NCBI GenBank assembly: GCA_002305275.1
Contig: DBQO01000008.1
Location: 1 to 30,571 of the forward strand
Reading direction: 5' to 3'
DNA from: Bacteroidales bacterium UBA1392
GTDB lineage: Bacteria; Bacteroidota; Bacteroidia; Bacteroidales; UBA932
DNA length: 30,571 nt
Numbering within the stretch: position 1 is the first letter of the stretch; every line of letters starts with the position of its first letter. Below, piece after piece: positions 16,775-25,162 of the stretch. The position numbers and the translations under genes were made by a program. Under the pieces are notes generated by a model, which saw nothing but the letters and a program-made list of their open reading frames with translations, was not told where the DNA came from and searched no databases.

Positions 16775-17775
16775 ATTACATGTCTGTCCGTATTTACTCC
16801 ACCCAATATTCCCCAACCATTTTCTATATTACTGTAAATCATTATGGGTTCTGTGTAGGCGTCTTGGGGGATTATTCGGTATAACATTGTAGATTTTAGG
16901 TAATAATACAATTCTTTTGTTATTGATTGCAGTTCTACTACTACGTGGTTGGTGCCGGGGTCTCCTTTTCTCAAACGGCTCTCTACGGTAAATTCATATT
17001 CTTTTCCATTGAACAATTGATCTGAGAAGACATTTGAAAAATAAGCCGGCCAACCTCTGTAACCTTTATCCAGTTGTACGTCTTTAAATATGGCATCTTC
17101 AGAGGTGTAGATGTCATTATGCATATAGGCCAAGTCGCCATTATCATAATAACTCAAGGCATATCCCCTCACTTTGAGCCGATAGAAATTCTGCGACTGT
17201 GCAGGGTCATATATCTTTAAAGTTATACGGGCAATTGTATCTTGGCCCATATAGTCGAACATATCACCCTCCACAATTCTGTCATTATTTGGGGAATAGG
17301 CCTTTTCGTATGAGATAATTTCTATCTTTTGAGAATGAGGAATCTGAATTTCAGATTTGGCAATAGGAAAGTCAATTGATTCAACACTCATCATCAGACG
17401 GTCACCCCCTTTGGGTATATAAGTGCTTTTATAGGTGTATGTGTCCGAATCATAGGTCATTTTATACTGCTGAGTGTCATTGATTGAGAGTTGCACAATA
17501 GCGTCCTTAATCAAGGCAGAATCTTTATAGAGTTGCTCATATTGCCCCTCTAAAGAACCATCATATATCCAAAAAACATCCCCTTCCAGAGCCTTCATAC
17601 TATAAAATGGAAAAGCTTTCGATATTGATGCCGTAAAAACAGTATCACTGACAGCGAGAGCATTTATTGTGATGCCGTCAATCAATATGTTGCCTTGATC
17701 AAATTCTATGATCTTTTCACAACCGGCCATTGATAAAAGTAACGGCAATATATAGATGAATTTCAACTTCTTCAT
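16765..17775 (-). CDS. DUF4249 lipoprotein paired with the CarboxypepD-type receptor
   Basis: A 336-aa lipoprotein with an N-terminal signal ending in LSMAGC (Cys19). The sequence is divergent from copies A and B but has the DUF4249 layout: an N-terminal Ig-like part with ITINALAVSDTVFTASISKAFPF, and the C-terminal IYSNIENGWGILGG pattern. It starts three bases after the stop of the TonB receptor gene, so the two are cotranscribed and probably act together at the outer membrane. Ligand and mechanism are unknown. Confidence 0.8.
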   Translation of the reverse strand: MKKLKFIYILPLLLSMAGCEKIIEFDQGNILIDGITINALAVSDTVFTASISKAFPFYSMKALEGDVFWIYDGSLEGQYEQLYKDSALIKDAIVQLSINDTQQYKMTYDSDTYTYKSTYIPKGGDRLMMSVESIDFPIAKSEIQIPHSQKIEIISYEKAYSPNNDRIVEGDMFDYMGQDTIARITLKIYDPAQSQNFYRLKVRGYALSYYDNGDLAYMHNDIYTSEDAIFKDVQLDKGYRGWPAYFSNVFSDQLFNGKEYEFTVESRLRKGDPGTNHVVVELQSITKELYYYLKSTMLYRIIPQDAYTEPIMIYSNIENGWGILGGVNTDRHVILL

Positions 17776-17778
17776 AGT

Positions 17779-20301
17779 TTAAAAAGTCAGGACAATGTTA
17801 AGAGATGGCATAAAAGGAAACATACAAACTCCTTTCAGAACAGATAGATTGTCATGGTAACCTATATAGACATTGGAGATATTCATTCTGTTATAGAGAT
17901 TGCATATATTCAATGAAATATCGATATCCCCAATAGAGGTTTGTGCTGTGAAGGTTGCACTTATATCCAACCTGTGCATATTGGGCAAAACATAGCCGTT
18001 GCGTTGTTTGTGCGTATAGTATCTTAAAAATTTGTCCAGATAGATCAGTCTGTCCGGGTCAGTTGATGCGATATCTCCGCTCTTGTGTGATTCACTTGAA
18101 AAAAGCGATCCGAATGCATCATATTCATTTGGTTTTCCACCATAGATGCTGGTTGTAGTAATTGTTCCCCTGCGCCCGGTTTGGAATGTCCAACTGCCCG
18201 ATATTTTCCAATGCTCATTGAATTTGTGGACAAATACTATATTCAGATTATGTCTACGGTCATTTCCCGCATAAAACTCTTCACCGCCATTTAACACATT
18301 TTCGTATGCGTCAAATTTGCGCAAAGATTTAGCCCAGGTATAGCCAACCCATCCGGTGCTTTTCCCAAAATTCTTTTCCAACAACACTTCCACCCCAAAT
18401 GCTTTACCCTTTCCCAACACAACCTGCTCCTGCCAATCCCCATTCATTCTGGTATAGGATGCTCCTTCTGCATATTCCATCACATTATCCATTGCCTTGT
18501 AATATCCCTCAACAGATAAATCGACACCATTGAATAAAGTGTAGTTATACCCTAGTGCCCATTGATTGGAGGTCATCAGAGGAATATTATTTGTCACAGG
18601 CACCCAGATGTCGGCCGGCATAACGAGATTAGTGCTGCTAAGCAGATGTAGTCCCTGCGCCATACGGGAGTAAGATGCTTTTATGGCCATTTTATTATTT
18701 AAAATGAACCTCAAAGAGAGACGCGGCTCTAATGAATGGTAATACTTATCCTTGACGGCGTACAATGAGTATCTCAATCCAAAGTTCATTTTCCACCTTT
18801 TGCTCAATTCAAAATCATCCTCTGCATACAATGAAAACGTCTTCATGTAGTAATTTGCTCCTAAAAGGGTGTCAACATATTGAGAGGTCTCGATATATTT
18901 CCCTTCCTCCCATATCTTTTTGTAGCTATCTTTGAACACATCGACTACAGGTCCATATTTCTGTAATGATATTTTCGCACCCCACCATATGCTATGCTTT
19001 TCTTTGTTGAGAATCAGATCTGTCGCCAATGCAATGTCATTTATGTCTGAATTATATCCAATATAAGAATTTTCGGTGTACTTATATAGGGTATCAGAGG
19101 TAATGCTATTTGTGGTAGCCTCATTTATGTCTGACGCAATTTTCAACCTGTAATCATACCTGCTGAAACTGAGGTTGGTATTTATCATCAAGCCATTATC
19201 ACCTTTATGCGTATAAAATAAGCTTGAGACCAAATTACCCCATTGATTTTCGGTTTTATTGCTTCTTTTATTGTCGTAGGATTTTCTCATATATGAATAT
19301 ACCTGCGCACTCTCAGTGGGTTCGGAATCATTTACATCCTTACCCCAATAAAATACAGCGGAGATTTTGTCTTTATTTGAGAACCGGTGTACTAATTTGG
19401 CATTTATATCGTAGAAATTCATGTTTGCATAGGGTTTCAGACCCTCCGGTTTGTCATATACCTTTCCCAACATAGGCATCGCAATTACGTCAAAATAAGA
19501 GATACGTGCACCGACATTAAAAGAGGTCCTGCCTTTCCAAATAGGGCCTTCCAGTTGAATTTTAGAGGACAACATTCCAATCCCGATACTTCCTTTTATT
19601 CTCTCGAAATTTCCCTCTTTTATCCCGATATCCACGACACTTGAAATCCTTGCCCCATACCTTGAGGGGAAACCGCCTTTATAGAGCACCAAATTGTCTA
19701 TCATATCTGCATTTATTGCAGAAACAAACCCTTTCAGGTGCTCTGAATTATATAGAGTACTACCATCCAAAGTGATGAGATTCTGGTCATAATTTCCACC
19801 TCTTACAATAATTCCGGATGTCCCATCTCCGGAGGACTGTACACCGGGCAATTTTTGCAAAACCTTCATCACATCCACCTCTCCAAATAGGGCCGGTACG
19901 CTCTCCATACGCTCAATAGGCACCGATATAGCACTCATTTGAGTGTTTTTAATCCCAAAATCGACCCTTGCGCCATAGACATAAACACCCTCAAGTGCAT
20001 CGTCCGTCACCATGAGAATATCCATGGTGGTATCTCCGCTTAAATGAACTGTAAACTCATAGGGTTTATATCCGACAAATGTAGTCTGCAAATGCAGTTT
20101 TGCGTGCAATGGCAGCGATATACTATATTCCCCATTATTCCCTGATACTGTAACCTTATTGGATTCCTTAATAAATAAATGTGCTCCCGCCAAAGGCTCT
20201 TTAGTAACAGCATCCACTATTTTGCCTTTTAAAGTGCCATTCTGCGAAAAGGCAAATTGGCTAAAAAGCAATAATAGAGCGAGTAGGAAGAGTTTTTTCA
20301 T
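17779..20301 (-). CDS. TonB-dependent receptor with CarboxypepD_reg-like domain
   Basis: An 840-aa outer-membrane receptor. Its signal peptide ends near residue 19 (FAFS/Q). Residues 22-105 form a CarboxypepD_reg-like beta-sandwich (LKGKIVDAVTKEPLAGAHLFI, then GNNGEYSISLP and FVGYKP). The plug spans about 120-225 (LQKLPGVQSSGDGTSGIIVRGG, LITLDGSTLYNSEH, GGFPSRYGARISSVVDI), and the barrel ends in SLNIVLTF. The accessory domain is typical of SusC-like and related Bacteroidota receptors, but a SusD partner is absent; the partner is a DUF4249 lipoprotein three bases downstream. Base composition is more AT-rich than in the housekeeping part. The cargo is unknown. Confidence 0.92.
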   Translation of the reverse strand: MKKLFLLALLLLFSQFAFSQNGTLKGKIVDAVTKEPLAGAHLFIKESNKVTVSGNNGEYSISLPLHAKLHLQTTFVGYKPYEFTVHLSGDTTMDILMVTDDALEGVYVYGARVDFGIKNTQMSAISVPIERMESVPALFGEVDVMKVLQKLPGVQSSGDGTSGIIVRGGNYDQNLITLDGSTLYNSEHLKGFVSAINADMIDNLVLYKGGFPSRYGARISSVVDIGIKEGNFERIKGSIGIGMLSSKIQLEGPIWKGRTSFNVGARISYFDVIAMPMLGKVYDKPEGLKPYANMNFYDINAKLVHRFSNKDKISAVFYWGKDVNDSEPTESAQVYSYMRKSYDNKRSNKTENQWGNLVSSLFYTHKGDNGLMINTNLSFSRYDYRLKIASDINEATTNSITSDTLYKYTENSYIGYNSDINDIALATDLILNKEKHSIWWGAKISLQKYGPVVDVFKDSYKKIWEEGKYIETSQYVDTLLGANYYMKTFSLYAEDDFELSKRWKMNFGLRYSLYAVKDKYYHSLEPRLSLRFILNNKMAIKASYSRMAQGLHLLSSTNLVMPADIWVPVTNNIPLMTSNQWALGYNYTLFNGVDLSVEGYYKAMDNVMEYAEGASYTRMNGDWQEQVVLGKGKAFGVEVLLEKNFGKSTGWVGYTWAKSLRKFDAYENVLNGGEEFYAGNDRRHNLNIVFVHKFNEHWKISGSWTFQTGRRGTITTTSIYGGKPNEYDAFGSLFSSESHKSGDIASTDPDRLIYLDKFLRYYTHKQRNGYVLPNMHRLDISATFTAQTSIGDIDISLNICNLYNRMNISNVYIGYHDNLSVLKGVCMFPFMPSLNIVLTF

Positions 20302-20374
20302 AAGAGATATTTTGGCAACAATTAGAGAAGTTTATAGTTTAACTGCAAACTTTCTCTTTAATACAATACAATCA

Positions 20375-21184
20375 TTATAAAACCGCAGCTTCAATTGTGT
20401 GTAAACACAAATATACACCTATACTAGTATGGACATTACAAGTAACAATGTATAATCCTGCTTTATTAAATGATATGTTTGCGTTATCCCCATAAATAGT
20501 TATAGTTGCTATTGTGCCAATTATATTTTCAAAATCCTTATTGTCTGTTACACTCCATATATAATCTAAATAGCACCCATATGGTACAGGGACTACATAT
20601 GTCATATAATAATTTGCAGTTTCATTAATGTAAACACTTCTGTTCATTACGGAGCATTCAAGTGCACCACTATAGTATGTTCTGTTTTTATAATAATTTC
20701 TATCCAGTGAATATGGGCAGTCATCAGGATCGTGTAACATAAGAGGACCGGATCCCCATTTAGAAATATACTTTCCTGGTACTGTTGGAGAAGGAATTGC
20801 CGAATGATCTCCGTTGTAATAGTGTATTTTTGTGGCATTATTCTCAGTTGTCAATACATAGTATTCATTATAATCCCAATACTTGCTGAGGTTTGGATTA
20901 CCATATCTATCATATGAATTAATCCAACATGTTATACCTCCGTCTACCATATTCCAAGCATAGCTATGGCAATTATATAGTCTAGTGGGTTCGGACAAAA
21001 CAATTGCGTTGCGAAAATAAGTGGCAACCCAGTCTAATGCATTTGCTTTTTCTTGAGCAGTCATTTCGGTTCTTATCATACCCTCAATTGGGGTACCAAA
21101 TTTTGTGTAAACTGTAACATATGTTTGTGCTTGTACACAAAACGCTGACAATATAAGGAATATGTTTAGAAAAATAAGTTTCAT
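20375..21184 (-). CDS. Secreted NCHSYAW-motif protein, possible Cys-His hydrolase with Ig-like tail
   Basis: A 269-aa exported protein (signal peptide about 1-20, ending VQA/Q). The conserved-looking core is RLYNCHSYAWNM (Cys72, His73), then HYYNGDHSAI (His127) and SKWGSGPLMLHDPDDCPY (142-158). A Cys in an NC..A context followed by a His in an H-[SV]-A-I strand resembles the NlpC/P60 and related cysteine-hydrolase layout, but catalysis is not shown. The last 80 residues (from about YGCYLDYIWSV) look like an Ig/PKD-like domain with ..GLYIVTCNV. It lies seven bases after the unknown lipoprotein gene; the pair is probably an operon. The function is not known. Confidence 0.6.
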   Translation of the reverse strand: MKLIFLNIFLILSAFCVQAQTYVTVYTKFGTPIEGMIRTEMTAQEKANALDWVATYFRNAIVLSEPTRLYNCHSYAWNMVDGGITCWINSYDRYGNPNLSKYWDYNEYYVLTTENNATKIHYYNGDHSAIPSPTVPGKYISKWGSGPLMLHDPDDCPYSLDRNYYKNRTYYSGALECSVMNRSVYINETANYYMTYVVPVPYGCYLDYIWSVTDNKDFENIIGTIATITIYGDNANISFNKAGLYIVTCNVHTSIGVYLCLHTIEAAVL

Positions 21185-21191
21185 ATTTGTT

Positions 21192-21941
21192 TTATTTTAT
21201 GATATCAGAAATTTTAGTGTAAACAGTAGGATCACTAACAAAGCCCCCACTTTCTAAAAAATTGTTTAGCATAATAGAATCATTAGAATTCAGTGGGTAC
21301 TTCTCTAACTTTATTTTGGCGCCTAAAAGCAATGATTTGCTTACACTCAGTATGCTAAAAGTCTCGGGATTTTTAATTTTTATATGCAAGTTACTCTGCA
21401 TTAGCTCTTCTAGTCTTTTATAATTAACGTCATTGTATAGACTAGGAATTTTATCAGATGCTAATATCAGTTCTAAATAGCCTAAATGTAGCGGTCTAAC
21501 TTGTTCATAAGAATTGTTTGTCCAGAAATTTGTGTACACCGCCGTAATTTTTTCATAGTAGTTTAATAATTCAATCGCAGCATCTTCTCTCTTTTCTAAT
21601 TCTGCAAATCCATTAAAACCATCCATGATAATTTTTATACCTTCCATTTCATTGTTATACGCCAAATACATTCCATATAGCGGATAATTCATGCATGTTT
21701 CAACAAGATTTTTGGTGGAAATTGTTTTGAGCAAATTTTCTGGCATTTGACAGGCATCCTGTCTTTCCTTTAGAGAGCCGAAACTAGCCCAAATAGAAGG
21801 ATCTGCAACTTTGTCAAATGAAAATGGAACATTTTCAACGGATTGTAATTCTTCTTGGATTTTGTCAATACCATCATTTTTTTTGTTGCAGGAGCTTAAA
21901 GTGCAGGTAAATACAAGAAGAATGATGATTATTCTTTTCAT
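21192..21941 (-). CDS. Lipoprotein of unknown function
   Basis: A 249-aa lipoprotein with an N-terminal signal ending in LSSC (Cys18). The rest is mostly alpha-helical in appearance, with the notable segment STKNLVETCMNYPLYGMYL around residue 95, followed by FNGFAELEKREDAAIELLNYY. Similar lipoproteins are, to my recollection, found beside NCHSYAW proteins in Bacteroidota, as here (seven-base gap). I recognise no enzymatic motif. The region is strongly AT-rich. It could be a chaperone, inhibitor or surface anchor for its neighbour; this is inference only. Confidence 0.6.
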   Translation of the reverse strand: MKRIIIILLVFTCTLSSCNKKNDGIDKIQEELQSVENVPFSFDKVADPSIWASFGSLKERQDACQMPENLLKTISTKNLVETCMNYPLYGMYLAYNNEMEGIKIIMDGFNGFAELEKREDAAIELLNYYEKITAVYTNFWTNNSYEQVRPLHLGYLELILASDKIPSLYNDVNYKRLEELMQSNLHIKIKNPETFSILSVSKSLLLGAKIKLEKYPLNSNDSIMLNNFLESGGFVSDPTVYTKISDIIK

Positions 21942-21987
21942 AAGCAGTTTTTTTGATGGTTATAATATGAGGTATATATAGAATCGT

Positions 21988-22012
21988 CAACTTCATAATT
22001 TTTATGAAGTTG
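21988..22012 (-). terminator. Perfect 11-bp hairpin downstream of the chimeric ORF
   Basis: CAACTTCATAA at 21988-21998 pairs with TTATGAAGTTG at 22002-22012 around a 3-base loop. It lies 26 bases past the stop of the chimeric ORF and 47 bases before the unknown lipoprotein gene start, both on the - strand. There is no T-run after the stem, so it may be a processing or regulatory hairpin rather than an intrinsic terminator. Confidence 0.45.
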
Positions 22013-22038
22013 GCTAAGAACAACCTATAAAGTCTTTT

Positions 22039-22473
22039 TTAAGGAACATTGAAATTTCCAACAAATGTTTGATTTTTGTTTATTATAAATTCAATTCTGT
22101 GGAATCCCGGTCTGTTTGCAAAAGGGATCATCATTACTCCGAATGCGAAACTTATTTCGTCATAACTAAACTCTCCGGTATCAACGTTTAGAATATATAT
22201 ATCCAAATGATTTATTGTATTCAGGCAATCTACTATTATGGAACTAGCTGCACCATAGTACCAACATTCTATCTGAATGGTGGTCAATCCCTGTTGCTGC
22301 CGCATTATCCTCGAGTCAACGATGACGGACTGCTTTATTGTATCCCTTATGGGAACAGTCTCCTGAGCGGAGAGGCTTCCGCAGCCGAAAAGGGCCAACA
22401 ATAGTGCAATAATGCAGTACTTTATCTTGGATAATTTGGCCTTGGTGGAGGTGGTAGTTGTTCTGGACTCCAT
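22039..22473 (-). CDS. Chimeric ORF: TonB receptor start fused to DUF3244-like tail
   Basis: The 144-aa product begins with a signal peptide (about 20-36) and residues almost identical to the first 54 of the short receptor (GSLSAQ, PIRDTIKQSVIVDSR, QQGLTTIQIE). After IQIE it switches to an unrelated 75-residue segment with a pattern of strands and the ending GFHRIEFIINKNQTFVGNFNVP-like, resembling DUF3244 small secreted domains (the full tail is at 22039-22267). No plug or barrel remains. The ATG at 22473 overlaps the end of DUF4249 copy B by 52 bases. It may be a pseudogene remnant, or a domain that captured a new signal peptide. The assignment of the tail is moderate; the fusion itself is plain. 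Confidence 0.6.
   Translation of the reverse strand: MESRTTTTSTKAKLSKIKYCIIALLLALFGCGSLSAQETVPIRDTIKQSVIVDSRIMRQQQGLTTIQIECWYYGAASSIIVDCLNTINHLDIYILNVDTGEFSYDEISFAFGVMMIPFANRPGFHRIEFIINKNQTFVGNFNVP
22268..22410. repeat. Direct repeat copy 2 (receptor start)
   Basis: Matches 15484-15626; the first 71 bases are identical, then mismatches appear (for example at 22339). The left edge at 22268 is the fusion junction: everything to its left, 22039-22267, is absent from copy 1. The offset of 6784 bases differs from that of the neighbouring DUF4249 repeat (6716). Confidence 0.85.
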
Positions 22474-23414
22474 GGTAGTATATATTTATTATAAGCGCCA
22501 AAGATTCCTATGGCATTGGTGAGATTACTGTAAACATTGGTTCTGTCATACACAACAAGCAGATTGTCTGTCACCTCGTGTTTGTTTTGAAATGTAAGAA
22601 TATCCTTATAATAAGCATCCAATTCATCAGAAACCTGCATAATAATCAGTTTATCGATGTTCTCGTCTTGTGCAAAGACTGTAAACCACTTAGTAGTAAT
22701 ATATTCATCAGTGGGGTCATAAGGGGTAGTGAGATATTTGTCAGTATCGGGTATTCTTATAAATCGCTTGTGAAAAGGGCGGTTGACCACGGTAGTATAC
22801 CAAACGCGGACTTGTGAAGTATCAGGCGCATAATAATCTCCGGTTATATTGAAAAGATCTGCAAATGTATGGTCGGTTGCAATATTATTAGCAATTTTTA
22901 CATTACCCTCGTCATCCTTACCTGACATATACAAATACAAAGTATTATGCGTAATATATACCTGATATGCATAAGCGAGATACTCTTGTATCGCTATCGG
23001 GCTGTAACCTGCGCCCATGCCACATATAATATGAACCTTTTGGGGCATTTGGGTAGTAGCGGTTATGCTCTTTTGTCCCGGAATCTCTATCAGCAGTTGA
23101 TATTCCTTCCCACCGACAGGTCGAAACTTTGTTCTCCACATACCGTCACTATCAAATGAAAAGGTGGCCAGAGTTAAGGTATCGTCGGCAGTGATTTCTC
23201 TCAAGACCGCATCAGCGTTGTCAATTATTTTGAAATCTTCAACTTCACTGGCTGTGCTTGAAAAAGCCAAAAAAAGCGATTGTGTGTCGGATGTGTCCAA
23301 AACACAATTCACCACAATCGGTGCCTCCTCAACCGACTCCGGATAAATAGTCTCAACGCAGGAAGAACAGAGCAGACCTGCTAACAACATAAGTATGTAA
23401 AGATGTTTCCCCAT
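22422..23414 (-). CDS. DUF4249 lipoprotein (copy B)
   Basis: Paralogue of the copy A lipoprotein. The frame is open to 23438, but the start at 23414 (MGKHLYILML) gives a proper lipoprotein signal ending in LLCSSC. After the Cys, VETIYPESVEEAP is shared with copy A, as are NCVLDTSDTQSL and VEDFKIIDNADAVLREI. The C-terminus has the NAIGIFGAYNKY pattern, followed by a proline-rich end (PPPPRPNYPR) that differs from copy A. Downstream it overlaps the chimeric ORF, where copy A has a complete receptor. It therefore has lost its dedicated receptor partner, and may use another. Confidence 0.82.
   Translation of the reverse strand: MGKHLYILMLLAGLLCSSCVETIYPESVEEAPIVVNCVLDTSDTQSLFLAFSSTASEVEDFKIIDNADAVLREITADDTLTLATFSFDSDGMWRTKFRPVGGKEYQLLIEIPGQKSITATTQMPQKVHIICGMGAGYSPIAIQEYLAYAYQVYITHNTLYLYMSGKDDEGNVKIANNIATDHTFADLFNITGDYYAPDTSQVRVWYTTVVNRPFHKRFIRIPDTDKYLTTPYDPTDEYITTKWFTVFAQDENIDKLIIMQVSDELDAYYKDILTFQNKHEVTDNLLVVYDRTNVYSNLTNAIGIFGAYNKYILPWSPEQLPPPPRPNYPR
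23076..23376. repeat. DUF4249 segmental repeat (partner at 16360-16660)
   Basis: This stretch aligns without gaps to 16360-16660 at a fixed offset of 6716 bases, with long exact blocks such as TCAATTATTTTGAAATCTTC and CAAAACACAATTCACCAC. It covers the N-terminal half of the DUF4249 proteins. The overall identity looks high but clearly below that of the 71-base receptor-start repeat. Confidence 0.75.
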
Positions 23415-23505
23415 AATGCATGAGATAAAGCAAAGCAATTGCGAAAGTTTCGATTACTTAGAATTAGCCATAAACTAACTATTATAGCAAATAGCTAGTA
23501 ACAGT

Positions 23506-23525
23506 TAAAATGGGCTAAGGCCCAT
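23506..23525 (-). terminator. Intrinsic terminator of the C10-family gene
   Basis: On the - strand ATGGGC pairs with GCCCAT around the loop CTTA (23525-23510) and is followed by TTTT. It lies about 80 bases past the C10-family stop codon. The rest of the 192-base gap to DUF4249 copy B (23415-23606) is AT-rich with no gene and no clear promoter box. Confidence 0.6.
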
Positions 23526-23606
23526 ATTTAATTATTCTTTATTAATATATTTTCCTATGACTCTGTTGCAGTCTTATTTCTTCAAGGAAACGGTTGTTTA
23601 TAATGT

Positions 23607-25016
23607 TTACCATGAAGGTTGATATGGGGTTATATTGTAAATAATTTTTTGGGGATAGAAAGTCCCCTCAAGATTAGTAGCTGTGCCACCTATATACCAC
23701 CCATCTTGCCACCCACCATATCCGAAATTATGATAAAACCAGTTCGTAAAGCCTAGACTTTGAGTTGTCGTTTCTGCAATATGTTGATAGTTTAATGGAG
23801 GCTCTACAATAGAGATAATTTTCAGTTGATATTCATAATAAAATGAAGTTTGACGATAACCTTCTATTACCCACGCATGGCTATAAAAATCTTGAAACCC
23901 TCCCATATAAACGGGGCGTGATGACAAAATATTTTGTTTTACAGTATTGAAAGAATAGTCACCATAGTCTGTTGTATATAAGTACACGTTTTCAAGCAAA
24001 TTTATTGCAGCAATATGAGTAGTCTCAGGAATGCCGGAAGCATAATTGATCCCCATTCTACATCCAATATAGTAAAGAAAATCCGCAATACTGCTGTTAG
24101 GGTAATTAAGTGGCAGATTTGCCATGCCATACGGATTCTCAAAATATCTCATAATTTGACCTACTGCAACAGGAATGCTTCCTACGGGAACTCTTTGGCC
24201 ATTGTGGAAATGTGGTACAGAGGCATTATACCCATTCTCTTGATCCCAAGTAGAATTCATCAGTGGTCCAACGTCAAATGCATTATCAATACGCTTTTCC
24301 AAGATGACAGAATATTGCAAATAATCATAATTAGGATTAGCCTCATTCTCTGCCATATCGCACCAAGCCGAGTAAATGGATGATGGCAGTTCATTAGGAC
24401 AATCCATAAGTGCATAACAAGTATAGCCGGCTTGTTCCCATGCTGCTACCGATGCTTGCCTTAATGCAAAGGCTTCGCTTTCAGACTTTGTTCCCGGAAG
24501 TATTTTCTTGGTCTCCTCTTCATAAATCGACCATAATTTTTCAATTTCCGAATCCTTAGAGTTTGATTTTATTTTTTGAGAAATTGCGTTTTTTTGTTCC
24601 TCTACCCAAAACCCCAGACCAAACTTTTCATAGTCCGCCCCAAAATACCCCTTATCGACATAAGCCAAAACGGGATAGTACTTCTTTGAAGCACTTACAA
24701 TTGTGAACCCTTTTCCATCTTTGTAATTTACCGCGAACATAAGAGGTGTATTGTCATGACTGGAGATAGAAAATACATTGTCTACACGAATCTTATCCGT
24801 ACTCTTCGTTACAGGAGTTTTTTGTGAAAACATTAGTGCTACATTTACAGCCTCATCAGCCGTCAGATCAAAGTCACTTTTTTTAATTTTTAAACTCTGA
24901 ATTATTTCAGGGTCTGTGTTTAACTGGGTAGAATCTACCTCTACTACCCCTGTGCATGAAATTGCAAAAAACAGCAATACTGCTAATGTTTGAATGAATT
25001 TTGTTGTTTTGTTCAT
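23607..25016 (-). CDS. C10-family (streptopain-like) protein with catalytic Cys replaced by Ser
   Basis: A 469-aa lipoprotein-type exported protein (signal about 1-20, Cys21 in FAISC). Residues 48-150 resemble the Spi/propeptide domain of C10 peptidases (LTADEAVNVALMF, GFTIVSASKKYYPVLAYVD). The catalytic region follows: VGPLMNSTWDQENGYN (249-264), PVGSIPVAVGQIMRYF (277-292), YSHAWVIEGY (378-387) and HNFGYGGWQDGWY (429-441). In active members the second motif is GC-V-A-T; here the nucleophile position is Ser280 (codon AGC at 24179-24177), while His380 and the Asn/Trp region remain. It may be a pseudopeptidase, a binding protein or inhibitor-like decoy. It is AT-rich. Its terminator is at 23506-23525; no clear promoter box was found in 25017-25162, which holds no gene. 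Confidence 0.8.
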   Translation of the reverse strand: MNKTTKFIQTLAVLLFFAISCTGVVEVDSTQLNTDPEIIQSLKIKKSDFDLTADEAVNVALMFSQKTPVTKSTDKIRVDNVFSISSHDNTPLMFAVNYKDGKGFTIVSASKKYYPVLAYVDKGYFGADYEKFGLGFWVEEQKNAISQKIKSNSKDSEIEKLWSIYEEETKKILPGTKSESEAFALRQASVAAWEQAGYTCYALMDCPNELPSSIYSAWCDMAENEANPNYDYLQYSVILEKRIDNAFDVGPLMNSTWDQENGYNASVPHFHNGQRVPVGSIPVAVGQIMRYFENPYGMANLPLNYPNSSIADFLYYIGCRMGINYASGIPETTHIAAINLLENVYLYTTDYGDYSFNTVKQNILSSRPVYMGGFQDFYSHAWVIEGYRQTSFYYEYQLKIISIVEPPLNYQHIAETTTQSLGFTNWFYHNFGYGGWQDGWYIGGTATNLEGTFYPQKIIYNITPYQPSW

Positions 25017-25162
25017 GGGAATAAATATTTTTTGTTAATAAATGCTAATACATCAATATGGCTTTATAGTATCATGTCTACACAAAATAGATTTAAAAAA
25101 GTGTTAAAAGCTGTATGAATTAAAAGAAATTCACAATATTTTCTTATGTTATCATTAATTTA

